The position numbers were made by a program, and so were the translations under genes. Under the pieces are notes generated by a model. It worked only from the letters and a program-made list of their open reading frames with translations, did no database searches and was not told the origin of the DNA. 64,000 nt of DNA from Crotalaria pallida (lineage: Eukaryota; Streptophyta; Magnoliopsida; Fabales; Fabaceae): positions 93,067,290 through 93,131,289 of the forward strand of contig CM075649.1 in assembly GCA_037953625.1 (NCBI GenBank), written 5' to 3'. Within the stretch, counting starts at the first letter, position 1. Each line of letters starts with the position of its first letter. Below, piece after piece: positions 34,576 through 45,808 of this stretch.

Positions 34576-37500
34576 GGCTCACTTCAAAGAAAGGATATAT
34601 GGAGCTATATGCTCGGTTGAAGGAAAGGTCTTAACCTAGTTCAGGATAGACAAAACTTTGGGGAATTCACTCCCCCACTTAGGATACGACTCCGGTTGGG
34701 TTCCTATTACTATATCTACTTGATTGCCATTGAGACTTTTACCATAAAGTCCCACTTAGTTCCTTAAGGTTCAAAACATGAAGTTCGAAGCCTAGGGGAA
34801 ATACCTGGCAATACAGACCTACTTAGTCCTATATCCAACACTACCTAACACTATTCAATAGAATCTAAACATTCAAACTTTCACAACACATACTCACACA
34901 CGATACAGAGAGAGACAATCAAGACACAAAACATTTATTATTTAAGAAAAGTCAATGTCACAAAATTATAATTCAAACATAAGTTAAAGGGGAAATCAAA
35001 TACAAAACAAAGCATCAAAGTATTATAATACATAAAAATTTTCATTTTAAAATCAAACATAAATTGAGTAAAAGAAACATCATTTAAATTTAAATTAAAC
35101 TTTATTAAGGAGTACATTTCTTAAAAGAAAAGCAAAACATCAGTTCAACACAAGATCAGGTAAAAACAATCCATACACACCAAAAGGAGTTTTGCATTGA
35201 GGAGGAGAAAAGGGTTTGAAAAGTTTGCAAATAGCAAGGCTCCCTTAGGATCACAGGGAATTATGATTGGCGTATGGATGAAAATAAGGTTTTGAAAGGA
35301 AATAGTTAAATGAATCGGCTTTCCCAAAACAAATATAAACATCCATTGAGAAACTTAAATAGTTGAATACTATATATATGTATCCATAGAAAATTGGAAA
35401 TATATTTAAGACAGGTGATGGAAAAATACATTTTAATCATAGGTATAGAAAATAAGTTGTTGTTTTCTATTACCAGCTTATAACTTATAAGGTTTTCTCT
35501 AAAAAGATTACTTTGAAAAATATATATATATATATATATATATATACTAGAGAAAGATAGAAATTCTAAATTACCATGTGAGGAAACACAAGGCAATTTA
35601 ACTTTGAAAATTTGATGTGATAATTGGTTAATAAAAACTAATATAGTATTCTTTTTAAAAGTACTTTTAGTAGAAGGTAGAAAAATAGTCTTAGTCAAAA
35701 TCGATTCGAACTAGTAAACAAAAGACTTGAAAGAATTTGGAAGTTGGGGAACTACCCAAAATCATAAGAAAAGGTTTACGAAAACGTTTGGACTTAACAT
35801 ATAGTCCTAATAAGATTAAAATTGTAAATACATATATATATAAAATTCCAGCGTTCGAAAACATTTGAAAACCGCTTCCTATATGCACATCTATATGCCT
35901 ACACAACTATGTCCGAACTCTATGACTCACTAAGATCGAACCTAACTTCTATCACCCAGTCTATGAAGGAAAACTATTGAGGTTCTACATTCAACCTAAA
36001 AGAAACTTTACAATGTGAGACTTTAACTAGTACTACACTCACTAATCTCCCTAAGGTTTAAGGTTTCCTAATTGGTTCCTTAGGTTTAAGATCGCACAAC
36101 TAAGACTCGCTCTTAAGTCCTAGTTGAAACTTCCTTATTACTAACTAGACTTTGGTGCTACAACTTCTATAATGGATGTTGAGACTAGAACTTGGACATT
36201 CACAAACTACATTCCATGGAAGAGCTAATTATGGTTTGAAAATAGTCGGCACTTCCGGAATACAGTTTGTTCAACAAGTACAATAATTTCCTTGGAGTTT
36301 TATGTGAACTTGAAGGAAAAAGGATCAACATCCACTACTCTAGTTCGGGTGCTAAACTAGACTTTGATTCTAGGGTAGTCATATTACCTTTAACTTACCT
36401 TACTACCTTCGATTTACATTTTCCACTTCCACATTACAATGGAAACAATGAAGTACCAAATTCGATGTAAAGGTTTGGTACTTGGTGATAAAAGAGTTTT
36501 CAAGAATTTGCATTTCCTTTAAAATGTGGAAAACACTTTATACTTTTGTAAATTATGTTTATTTAAAACTCACACAAAATTATTGTTTAGGAAAAACATG
36601 TCAAGCACTTACAAGTTCAAATCTTTCATATAAGTTTTCAAAATCATTTCACAACCATTTGCAATTGACTCTGAAGCTTGAGGATTCCTTTGTCAAAGAA
36701 AATGAGAATCCTCTATAGTCATCAAACTCAAATGAAAGAACGGATTCTCCGGTCAAAAGTTTAATGTCATTCACCTTTCCAAATCCCCGTGAATGCCTTT
36801 CCTTTCATTTTAGTGTGTAGATTCAAATTGACTTATGTCACCTTAACTGAATTCGTATCAATCGATAATGGGTGTAACTTACGAGTAAATTACACTATCA
36901 TTAAATCAGCGAGGAATTCACATTATGAGTAAAACTTTCTTGAAAATCGAGGTTGCGACATTCGATCAATTATCAGAGTGTGAATCAATTTCATACTTCG
37001 AAAAAATATGAAAACATTATTGTACTTGACATTCATTTCAAATTATAGTATTAATACTTTTCGAAAATAGAGCCTTGTGAAAAGTCCATTGCAAAACGCT
37101 TTCATATTCTAAAAACAAAAATTAGAATACATTTATTACCGAAATATAATGTGGAACTGTGAAGGCAATTAGATCTTACTAAGTCGACTCTTAGTAATTG
37201 TAGTTAAAGGCAATTGCAAAAGATTAACTCCTAATCACTTCCGCTGCGCACTCTGATGAAGAACGCTCGGAAGGTAAACTAGACAATTTCTAGTACCGAC
37301 CCTATTCTTAAACTTAGAAAATAAATCCAACACTTATTTGGTTGGGTTCAAGGACTTTAACAATGTCATCTTCCGATTAATACAAAATGCGAGGGATCCG
37401 TCTCGATTCTATATTGCATTGGAAACAAAATTGTTTTCGTGCTACTTGAGTTCCAATCAAATAAGAAAATGACTCATCTTCGATGCAAAAGGAGGCTTGA

Positions 37501-37898
37501 AATTTCGTCTTAAAGCGAAATATCACTTCCTTGTCATATTTAAAATAGACACAATTGATTCAAAACTAAGAGTCAGTCCTTCCCGTTGGGATAGCAATTT
37601 CATGCTCTGTTCCGTTGGGAGTTTTCCTTCCCCTTAGTTTCTACTCCCTGTCCATTTCTAAATACAACAAAGTTATACTTTGAAAAATTTGGTTAGCCCA
37701 CTTTAAATTGAAGATATACTCCTATGAATACTAAACTATGACTCACCCTAATAAACTATACGCGTTCCCACTAATGATGCATGCATGCAAGAAACACTAG
37801 AGTGCACTACTTATTCAACTACCTATTAGTTACTCTCATGTGGAGTAACTCATTGGGAGTAGGAGAATCCATACTCCGGGCCGAGGATTGCAACCATT
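34552..37898 (-). other. interior of the LARD, non-coding
   Basis: 3.3 kb of AT-rich DNA between PPT and PBS. No gag, protease, RT or integrase motif was found in any frame offered by the longer ORFs. A (TA)n microsatellite lies at about 35519-35547. Short ORFs of 60-130 codons are composition artefacts. Confidence 0.75.
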
Positions 37899-37910
37899 GC
37901 TCTGATACCA
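37899..37910 (-). other. primer binding site (tRNA-Met) of the LARD
   Basis: GCTCTGATACCA is the reverse complement of TGGTATCAGAGC, two bases from the 5' LTR end at 37913. Confidence 0.93.
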
Positions 37911-37912
37911 AC

Positions 37913-40839
37913 TGTAACATCCTACATTTTTATACTTTAAGAAAATACTTAATTTAATATTTATTTGTGAATATATTCGGGGTTTATAAAAACTTTTGAC
38001 AGAGTTCCCTTTAAAAGTTGGACTTTCCCCGAAATTCGATTAAACCTGTCAGTCCAGAACAGTTTGCAAATCGAGTAAAATAAAACTTTCAATTCAAAAT
38101 AAACATGTACATATAACTGTTCGATATACAAAACGCTTAAACCAAATAAAATCATTAAATTACAATTATATTTACAAACTCTACTTATTACAATATAACC
38201 TATGAATGATTGCTCAACCTCGTGATCCTTGGGTCACTTATACCAATATACTCTCTACTATGAGTATACCGTTCTCGGCCTTGATCCTTTTGTGCCTGTC
38301 TCCTTGGTGTACCTAATATGTCCACTGTAAGGGTGAGTACTTTGAAATCTAGATCAAAGAAAACGCTTAAAACAGTAATAAATCATATAGAGGTATATTC
38401 AAACACAAACAATAACAATTATACGATTCACCATTCAATTAGCAAGTAAGGCACAATAACACTATTCCGTTTATGACCTCTACATATAAAGGTATAATAC
38501 TTTTATATAATGCTACAATGCACAATCACATGGTTATGCCTTGCTATCGTCACACTTAGGTGAATTAATTATCGAATCCAACGTTGAACACTTTATTTCC
38601 TTTCAAACACTTTTACACTTTTGTATTGGATTCGACGAATTAAAGCACCTTCATAATGCATTCACACTTTCCCTTTCACTTGCACACTTTTCACTTTACT
38701 TTTAACACTTTTACACTTTTAACGATTGGGTACATTGTGCTTCACATTCTCCCCGCAGGAGGGTTCCTCACACAATGTACCTAAACATTTTTAACACTTT
38801 AACTTTTAACACTTTAACACCATTGGGTACATTGTGCTTCACATTCTCCCCGTAGGAGGGTTGAGGGTTCCTCACACAATGTACCTATACACTTTCCCTT
38901 TTCCATATCAATAATAACACAACCACCTCACAACCCTCCCTCCACTTTGGGGAAAAACCGACCAGGAGTAAGCATTTCTCAACCTCTAGTTGGGTGCTTC
39001 ACCTCCACTTAGGAAGGTCCCTCGCTCACCCGCTTGCACAACACTTCACCTCCACTTAGGAAGGTTCCTCATGCGATTTGGGTTGATTTGTCCAAATCGG
39101 GCTTTAGCAGAAATCACCCTCGACTGGCCCAAAGAAACCAAAGTAAATAGAATTATTATGGTTTGCATAGAACCAACCCCCAATACGGGAAGCAAACCCG
39201 TATCCTTTGCAGGATCAAAGTTCTCCATAATAATTCCTAACATTTACTCTTGTCCTCATCAATCGCGAAGCGACGTGTGTTTTTCCCCGACTCCTAACGT
39301 CCACCTTTTCACCATGCATGATCCAATATCCTAAGTGTTTCTCAATTGAATTTAAGACTCTCTTTGTTCTTTAGAAAATGTCATTTAATTGGTTTAAACT
39401 CAATTGAGAAATACTTGGCCCTATTTAATGCATAACTATATGAATGTCATTTACAATTTATTTATATACACTTTGATAATAATAATACAAACAATATCAA
39501 TCAACAATCAGTCGACATACTCAGGTATGTCTCAGGGACTGTAATTTAAATCATCTTCCTAGGGTTCTTCACTTCCTACTTAACAATTTATAAAAATCAA
39601 TTAATATAACATATATACATAAATAACATATCCCTAATACTTAGAGTTTCTAACTATACTCTACCCTCCTACCCATCAACCTAACCAATCAATAATATAC
39701 CCAATTATAACTCTATTACTATTAATAAACCCTTCCTCTAATACTAGACCAAAGTACACCCCTTACCTCTTGAAGAGAAGAGGAGAAAGTGAGAGATTGA
39801 GGGAGCACCAACACCCACTCCAATCCAAGCTCCTATGTGCTTCCTCTCTTGATTCCTATGACTCCTCAAGCTCCTAGGATGAGTTGAAGCTCCAATTGCA
39901 AACTTTAGGGTTTAGGGTTCAATTTGGGGGTTTTGAGAAGGAGGGATTAAATTGAGATTTAAAAGAGGGAAAATGATTGGGGATTGATAGGGAGATGATG
40001 TGGGGTGTTAATGTCTTGAGTTTTTGATGTTAACTTGATGGATTGAAGAGCCAAAGAGGGAAGGAGAAGAAGAACTTCGAAGAAGAGGAAGAGGGAAATG
40101 AGTTCAGCACCCAAAAATCATGTTTTTAAGCTGATCTGGCGGTGGTTACTCGATTAACCACTTGGGTTAATCGAGTAACCCATGTAAAGTTGGCTTAGAA
40201 CAGCCTTCGGCCTTACTCGATTAGTCGCATGCTTACTCGATTAATTCGTGAGCATCATTCGGCCTTACTCGATTAATCGCATGCTTACTCGATTAATTCG
40301 TGAGCATCATTCGGCCTTACTCGATTAACTCAAGTGTTAATCGAGTAACTTAAGTGCACCCTTCGACCATTACTCGATTAACTCCAGTGTTACTCGAGTA
40401 ACCAGTTCAGCCCACTTAAACCCTTGCACTTCGAAGTGCCATAACTTTTTCGTTAACCGTCGGATCTTGCTCAAATTTTGAGGCAAGCTTCCTAACACAC
40501 TTATCTTGATATCCAACGGTGGAATTTGGGTTTAGAGCTATGGATCTTTTATTCTTAATTTCCTAAAGTCCTATGCTCTTAATCCTTAAATAACATTTCT
40601 AAACAACAATCATAACCTAACACATTCCTTTCTCTTCACTATAACCCTATTCGAACTTACTTCTATTTCATATAAACCCACTCTGAGCTAACTACTACAC
40701 TCGAAACACTTAAACACACACTAATCCTAATACCAATTAACGTTTTCGACTGAAAATCGAAACCTAAGAAAGCTACGACGCGTAGGGCAATTCTATTTGC
40801 TAAGGCATCTAAACACTTACTAAATTTGGGGATGTTACA
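37913..40839 (-). repeat. 5' LTR of the LARD
   Basis: Near-identical to 31610-34537 and collinear throughout. TG...CA ends, followed by TSD ATTCT. Confidence 0.93.
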
Positions 40840-41730
40840 ATTCTCAAGGGACTTAAATCATCTTTCTTTTCTTTACAAGTGAATCTTTGTGTTTTCAAAA
40901 TCATCATTCTTCGTATTCAAGTCCCATTGAGAATGTAATGCATTTTTTAACAAAACTTCAATGTCATAGCCATTGGAAAGGAAATCAGTTTCGAAGACTC
41001 ATTTATTTCCTGGATGCAACTATAATTTTCCTCATGCTAATCTCAATCACTTCCAACTTGATTAAACGAGCTGAGTTAGCATGGAAATAGAATTTTGAAA
41101 AAATAAATTTAATCATTGAATATTTATCTCCTTGCCAATGACTTGAGTGTACACATCATGCACCATTCAATTTTCAACTCATCTTTCCTTTTTCCAATAT
41201 CATATTTCACTTTTATTTGTCTCATACAAACAATACTCTTACATGGACCCCTAGCATGATATTGGTTAGCTATGCATTCTCCGGCGGACCCCAACCGTGT
41301 GCAACACATTGGTCGGCTACTCATTCTCCGGCAGACCCCAATCATACCAAGTAGGCTACATGGATCCCATGGATCCCATAGCTTGACATTGGTCAGCTAC
41401 GCATTCTCCGGCGGACCTTGACTGTGTGCAACACACTAGTTAGCTACGCATTCATCGGCAGACCCCGACCATGCCAAGTAGGCTTCATGGATTTCATTCC
41501 TTTTCTCTTGGTGGCACATTCTTTTCTTTATTTCATATCCTTACTATTGACTAACAATTGCTATTTTCTTTTGGTGCTATACCTTTTGACTTCCTTGACC
41601 TTAACAATTTATTACTTATCATATCATATATCTCACTCCTTGTGAGCAAGAAAAGCTTGGAACAGAAGATTCACAACGAAATCGGGTGCATTTCCCAAGC
41701 CAAAAGGAAAGAACCGCTCTGATACCATAT
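40840..41730 (-). mobile_element. internal region (right part) and PBS of the minus-strand host element
   Basis: Continuation of 29650-31609 beyond the LARD. PBS reverse complement GCTCTGATACCA at 41716-41727, three bases before the LTR at 41731. Mostly non-coding; contains the tandem repeat at 41262-41490. No gag is recognised where it would be expected next to the PBS. Confidence 0.7.
41262..41490 (+). repeat. tandem repeat with GCATTCTCCGGCGGACCCC core
   Basis: Four occurrences of a roughly 50-bp unit (GTTAGCTAYGCATTCTCCGG followed by CAGACCCC/CGGACCCC), arranged as two larger units of about 140 bp that each end in CCAAGTAGGCTTCATGG-like sequence. Confidence 0.7.
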
Positions 41731-41856
41731 TGTAGCATCCCAACTTATATTTAAAAGAGAAATGGTTTAAATAGTATAAAAGTTTATTTATTTTCCTTAA
41801 ATTACAAAAGAATAAATTACAATTTTGATAATACATTGGTATTTACAACATGGAGT

Positions 41857-43542
41857 ATGGATTTGATCAAACTTTATCAGAGGAGGAATATATCCCCAAG
41901 GTGTATGATGAAAATAGACTTGAGGAAAGCCTATGATTCTATTGAGTGGAACTTTATAGAAGAGGTCTTGGAGGCTATGAGATTTCCACCAAAATTCATT
42001 TACTGGATTATGGTGTGCATTAGGACAGCAACCTATAGCATTGTCATTAATGGTATTAAGGGTGAAATGTTCAAAGGAACAAGGGGAATCAGGCAGGGGG
42101 ACCCCTTGTCCCCCCTTATCTTTGTGCTTGCAATGGAAACATTGACTAGGCAGCTTCAGTATGCATCTAAGCATAGAAATTTTAGGTTTCATCCCCTATG
42201 CAAGAATATTGGTTTGATAAATATTGCCTTTGCTGATGATTTAATGGTGTTTTCTAAGGCTCACCCTGCTAGTGTGACTATTATTTGGGATGCTTTTAAC
42301 CAGTTTTCTCAATGGTCTGGTCTTGAAGCTAATCAGGCTAAGTCTTCCCTGTTTATGGCTGGTGTTGATGAGAATGTCCAACAAAATTTACAGTCTATTA
42401 CTGGGTTTCAAAAAGGGGTCTTTCCTTGTAGGTATCTTGGTATACCTCTAATGACCAGGAAATGGAATAGACAAGCCTGTAATTATCTGATTCAAAAGGT
42501 AACATCTAGGCTGCTAGTTTGGAAGACCAGAAATCTATCTTATCAAGGAAGGTTATGTCTAGTTAATTCGGTGTTATCCAATTTGCATGTGTATTGGGCA
42601 TCTATTTTTATTCTCCCTAAGACTGTTATAAGGGAGGTGGATAAGCTTTGTCGTGGGTTCTTATGGGGAACTGATGAACAGGGTAGATACAGAGCAAAGG
42701 TGGCTTGGGACATCGTGTGTAGAGCTAGAATTTATGGTGGCCTAAATATCAAGAATACTGAGCTTTGGAACTATGCAGCGATTGGGAAACAGGTTTGGTG
42801 GATTGCTAGTGATCAGAACAATTTATGGGTTAAATGGGTTCATGCAGTGTACATAAAAGATCAAAATTTTTGGGATTGTATTGCATTACAGCATCATAAT
42901 TGGCATTGGAAGAAAATACTCAAAATTAGGGACAAGTTCAAAGATGGTTTTCATGGAAATACCTGGATTGCTTCTGTGGATGGTAGGTACAGCATCAAGT
43001 CTGGGTATAAGTTCTTGACCGGTGCGAATCAGCGATTCCCTTTGTGTAGCGTCGTTTGGAACCCTTTCACTCAACCGAAGCATAGATTTAACCTCTGGCT
43101 TCTCATTCATGGTAGTCTAGACACTAGAGATCGTATGAACTGGCTGGGTATTCCCAATCACTGCTGCCTTTGTATGGCTGCAAATGAAAATCATCAGCAC
43201 CTTTTCTGTGATTGCATGTGGTCCAGGGAGATTTTGAAGGAGTGCTGCGAATGGATAGGGTTGGATTCTTACCCTCATAAGATGAATCAGTGGATGAGGT
43301 GGTTGAAATATGGTTTTAGGAACAAGATCAGAAGGCGGATAGTCACGGCTCTATGGGCATCGATTTGCTACCAGATTTGGGTTGAGAGGAATTTGAGGAC
43401 ATTTAAGGATACAAGGAGAACAGTAGGCACAGTTTTCAGGCTTGTGAAAAGGGACCTCGTTCTTAGGATTAGAAGTTTGGCTGATTATGTAATAAATTTG
43501 AGCAGTAGTAGTTTGTTTCAAAGGCTTTGTAATGAGATTTAA
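41857..43542 (+). CDS. LINE ORF2 C-terminal part: reverse transcriptase and zinc-binding RT-associated domain
   Basis: About 560 codons without a stop. Starts inside RT just before KIDLRKAYDSIEW (motif A), then GIRQGDPLSPLIFVL and the catalytic FADD in INIAFADDLMVF. A linker with CRYLGIPL, SYQGRLCLVNSVL and FLWG follows, then the plant zf-RVT domain with Cys/His residues in WLGIPNHCCLCMAANENHQH, and a tail with AMINO-end motifs of neither RNase H nor endonuclease. The endonuclease and RT N terminus are absent, so it cannot move by itself. The frame is open through the LTR at its left edge but that is accidental. An uninterrupted frame suggests a recent insertion. Confidence 0.93.
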   Translation: MDLIKLYQRRNISPRCMMKIDLRKAYDSIEWNFIEEVLEAMRFPPKFIYWIMVCIRTATYSIVINGIKGEMFKGTRGIRQGDPLSPLIFVLAMETLTRQLQYASKHRNFRFHPLCKNIGLINIAFADDLMVFSKAHPASVTIIWDAFNQFSQWSGLEANQAKSSLFMAGVDENVQQNLQSITGFQKGVFPCRYLGIPLMTRKWNRQACNYLIQKVTSRLLVWKTRNLSYQGRLCLVNSVLSNLHVYWASIFILPKTVIREVDKLCRGFLWGTDEQGRYRAKVAWDIVCRARIYGGLNIKNTELWNYAAIGKQVWWIASDQNNLWVKWVHAVYIKDQNFWDCIALQHHNWHWKKILKIRDKFKDGFHGNTWIASVDGRYSIKSGYKFLTGANQRFPLCSVVWNPFTQPKHRFNLWLLIHGSLDTRDRMNWLGIPNHCCLCMAANENHQHLFCDCMWSREILKECCEWIGLDSYPHKMNQWMRWLKYGFRNKIRRRIVTALWASICYQIWVERNLRTFKDTRRTVGTVFRLVKRDLVLRIRSLADYVINLSSSSLFQRLCNEI

Positions 43543-43716
43543 CTTTGGCTTCATATGTTATCCTGAACCCTTCATAGAAGGTGGCAGATAGCTATGAGGT
43601 TTGGACTACTTTAGAATTGTGAACCCTTCCTAGAAGGTGGCATAATTTTGGAGTAGTGCCTTGTATTGTTCTTATTTTTGTGCTGTGGTAATAAGATTTT
43701 CCTTTTACCAAAAAAA
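41857..43716 (+). mobile_element. 5'-truncated L1-type LINE
   Basis: Insertion of about 1.86 kb flanked by the 10-bp target duplication AACATGGAGT (41847-41856 and 43717-43726), with a short A tail (43710-43718) after TTTTACC. Only the 3' part of ORF2 and a 3' UTR of about 165 bp are present, as expected from incomplete target-primed reverse transcription. Confidence 0.93.
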
Positions 43717-44260
43717 AACATGGAGTTTATAAAAAGTAGAGGTGATTCCTTTCCCTTGCCTTCACCGTTGTAAATCTCTGGTTCCCTGTTCGTCCAGGAT
43801 TTACCTAAAAATGTTAAACCACAAGGAGTGAGACATTTCTCTAGAATTCAAGAAAAAGAATTAAAAGAAACAATAAGAGAAACAAGAAAGATCATCATAT
43901 TCATTATCAATTTTCTTAGTCTTTAGCAAAATGTTTGAATCTTAACCGGTTATTGAATTCAACTAACCGATTAAGTTAGGAGCAACATTATTACTTATGA
44001 TTTATTCATTTTACATGTCTTAATTACTTTTCTTAAGTTATCTTATTATTAAATTACAACTCAGTACTCCCTATGAATACGTAGTTTAATCCTACCATTA
44101 CATTCCCATTTATGGTTGATTTATCATTTTTTTAATTCTATTGAACTATATATTTATATACACATTCATAATAATTGATAAAGCATACAATCATCATTTT
44201 ACATTCAAAGATCACAACACATTTCAACAATCATTCACAAACATTCAATTCAAGCAATCA

Positions 44261-44355
44261 ACACCCTCAGGGGTGTCTCAGTATAGTAAATTAAATAGAC
44301 TTCTTAGGGTTCTTCCCTTCCTACCTTTAAAACTAGTGAATACTCACAGGAGTAT
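44261..44355 (-). other. pair of covarying hairpins in the host-element LTR
   Basis: ACACCC/GGGTGT (44261-44276) and ATACTC/GAGTAT (44340-44355), each a 6-bp stem with a 4-nt loop (CTGA and CTGT on the minus strand). The block beside them (AAGAACCCTAAGAAG on the minus strand) is shared with the LARD LTR next to its 33212 hairpin. Confidence 0.65.
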
Positions 44356-45808
44356 CTCATTCATATACCATTTCATAAGCAACAAATACATATTCAAATT
44401 AAATCTCTAATTCATTAATTCTATAATAATTTAGTATAGCTTAAATTCTAATTCCTTTTTCCTTCTCTGTCTCTATTATGATTTCGTTAATTCTAAAGCT
44501 TGAATAATAGGAAATATCTCCTCCTTACCATGAATGAGGAGAGGGAGACTTGACTTGAGTCCTAAACCTTCACACCTTCTTTGTCACCCTTAGATTTAAG
44601 CCCCTTTTTAAGGTTTCTCCCAAGGTTTTGAAAAGAGATCAAGAGGGAGTTTCTCTTTGAAGGTGGATACTCATAGCCTTTGGATTTGCTACTTATTTTT
44701 CCAAAACCTTTCCCTTTTGGCTTGGGTGATGGCAATCTCCAAAGACATAGAGGGATTAGAGCCATAGAAAAGGATATACAATGAGATTAAGGTGGGTTTG
44801 ATGGAAGAAATATGAAAACAAGGGTTTGAATTGGTGGGAAGACGACAATTGTTGCAAATATATGATGTTGGGGTTGGATTTGGGTGTATCTTGGCTTGTT
44901 GGTGCATGAAAGTAGGCTTTGGTGCATGGAATTTGGTTCCTAGTGCGGTTTGGAGCGGGTTGGTGCGAGCTGGCTAGAAACTGGTGCACCATTTTCTGAT
45001 CTGCTGCATATTTATGTGCGCCGCGCGCCTGGTGTGCCTAGGCGCATCAATTGGTCCCACCAGATTCTAGAGAATTCTGATGCATGCGCGAGTCTTATGG
45101 TGCTGGTGCATGCGTCGCACCTAGGTGCGCCTAACCTATGCCTGGGCGCGTTTGGTGGCGTCTGGGCGCTGGTGTGTCTGTTGGCACTAGAATTTGGTGC
45201 ACTGGTGCGCTGCCTGGGCGCACCAGCTCACCCCGAAACCCCGATTATCGCACTTTTAGCCCAATTTAAGGACTCCTAACACTAAATCAAACACATATAA
45301 CATCAAAATATGTTTCCAAACATAAAAATAATATTTTTCCTAACCTCGAACACACGATCACTAAAGTACAAAAGTCGAATGTTTTTATAAACAAATTTCC
45401 CGAATTACCCCATTAAAATCTTGTTCTTTTTTACATGATTTAAGACAACCCTCTAGTTCCTTGATCTACAACTTTATAATATTCGAGGCGTGGTCAAATG
45501 GTCGAATAACATTCAACACCCATAAACCTCACAACACACAATTTTAATAAAACTTTCTGCGCCTAACGCTTTCTAATATCTCAAGCACTCAACCTATACT
45601 TACCCATCGCTAACTAAACACTCTATCAAGCTCACTATACGAAAGTCGTACTCTAATCCTTGCGATCCAGGCACTTGAACACATTATAAGTCCTAATCGA
45701 AAGCTCACAAAGCCATATGCATAACAACACTATCAAAACCAACTCGTACGATAATTTCCCGTAATTAAATATATACATAAATATAATTAGGAAAGTCAGG
45801 TCGTTACA

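Larger units (their letters stand above)
31610..40839 (-). mobile_element. complete non-coding LTR element (LARD)
   Basis: A 9,230-bp minus-strand element with LTRs 31610-34537 (3' LTR, 2,928 bp) and 37913-40839 (5' LTR, 2,927 bp), PBS 37899-37910, PPT 34538-34551 and a perfect TSD ATTCT (31605-31609 and 40840-40844). The 3,375-bp interior has no recognisable gag or pol, so it must be moved by a related autonomous element. By eye the LTRs differ at about 20 sites (about 0.7%), making it younger than the Tat insertion. Confidence 0.95.
41731..45808 (-). repeat. 5' LTR of the minus-strand host element, split by a LINE
   Basis: Begins at 41731 with TGTAGCATCCC (LTR end) and ends at 45808 with GTCGTTACA (LTR start on the minus strand, TGTAACGAC). 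About 2.2 kb without the LINE. It contains two CTGA/CTGT-loop hairpins (44261-44276, 44340-44355) and a GC-rich repetitive block at about 45000-45240. The partner LTR is not in the window, so no TSD can be tested; the right flank is GTATT. Confidence 0.8.

Noticed and set aside
35519..35547. (TA)n run as a promoter
   Set aside because: Simple microsatellite inside a non-coding interior with no gene nearby.
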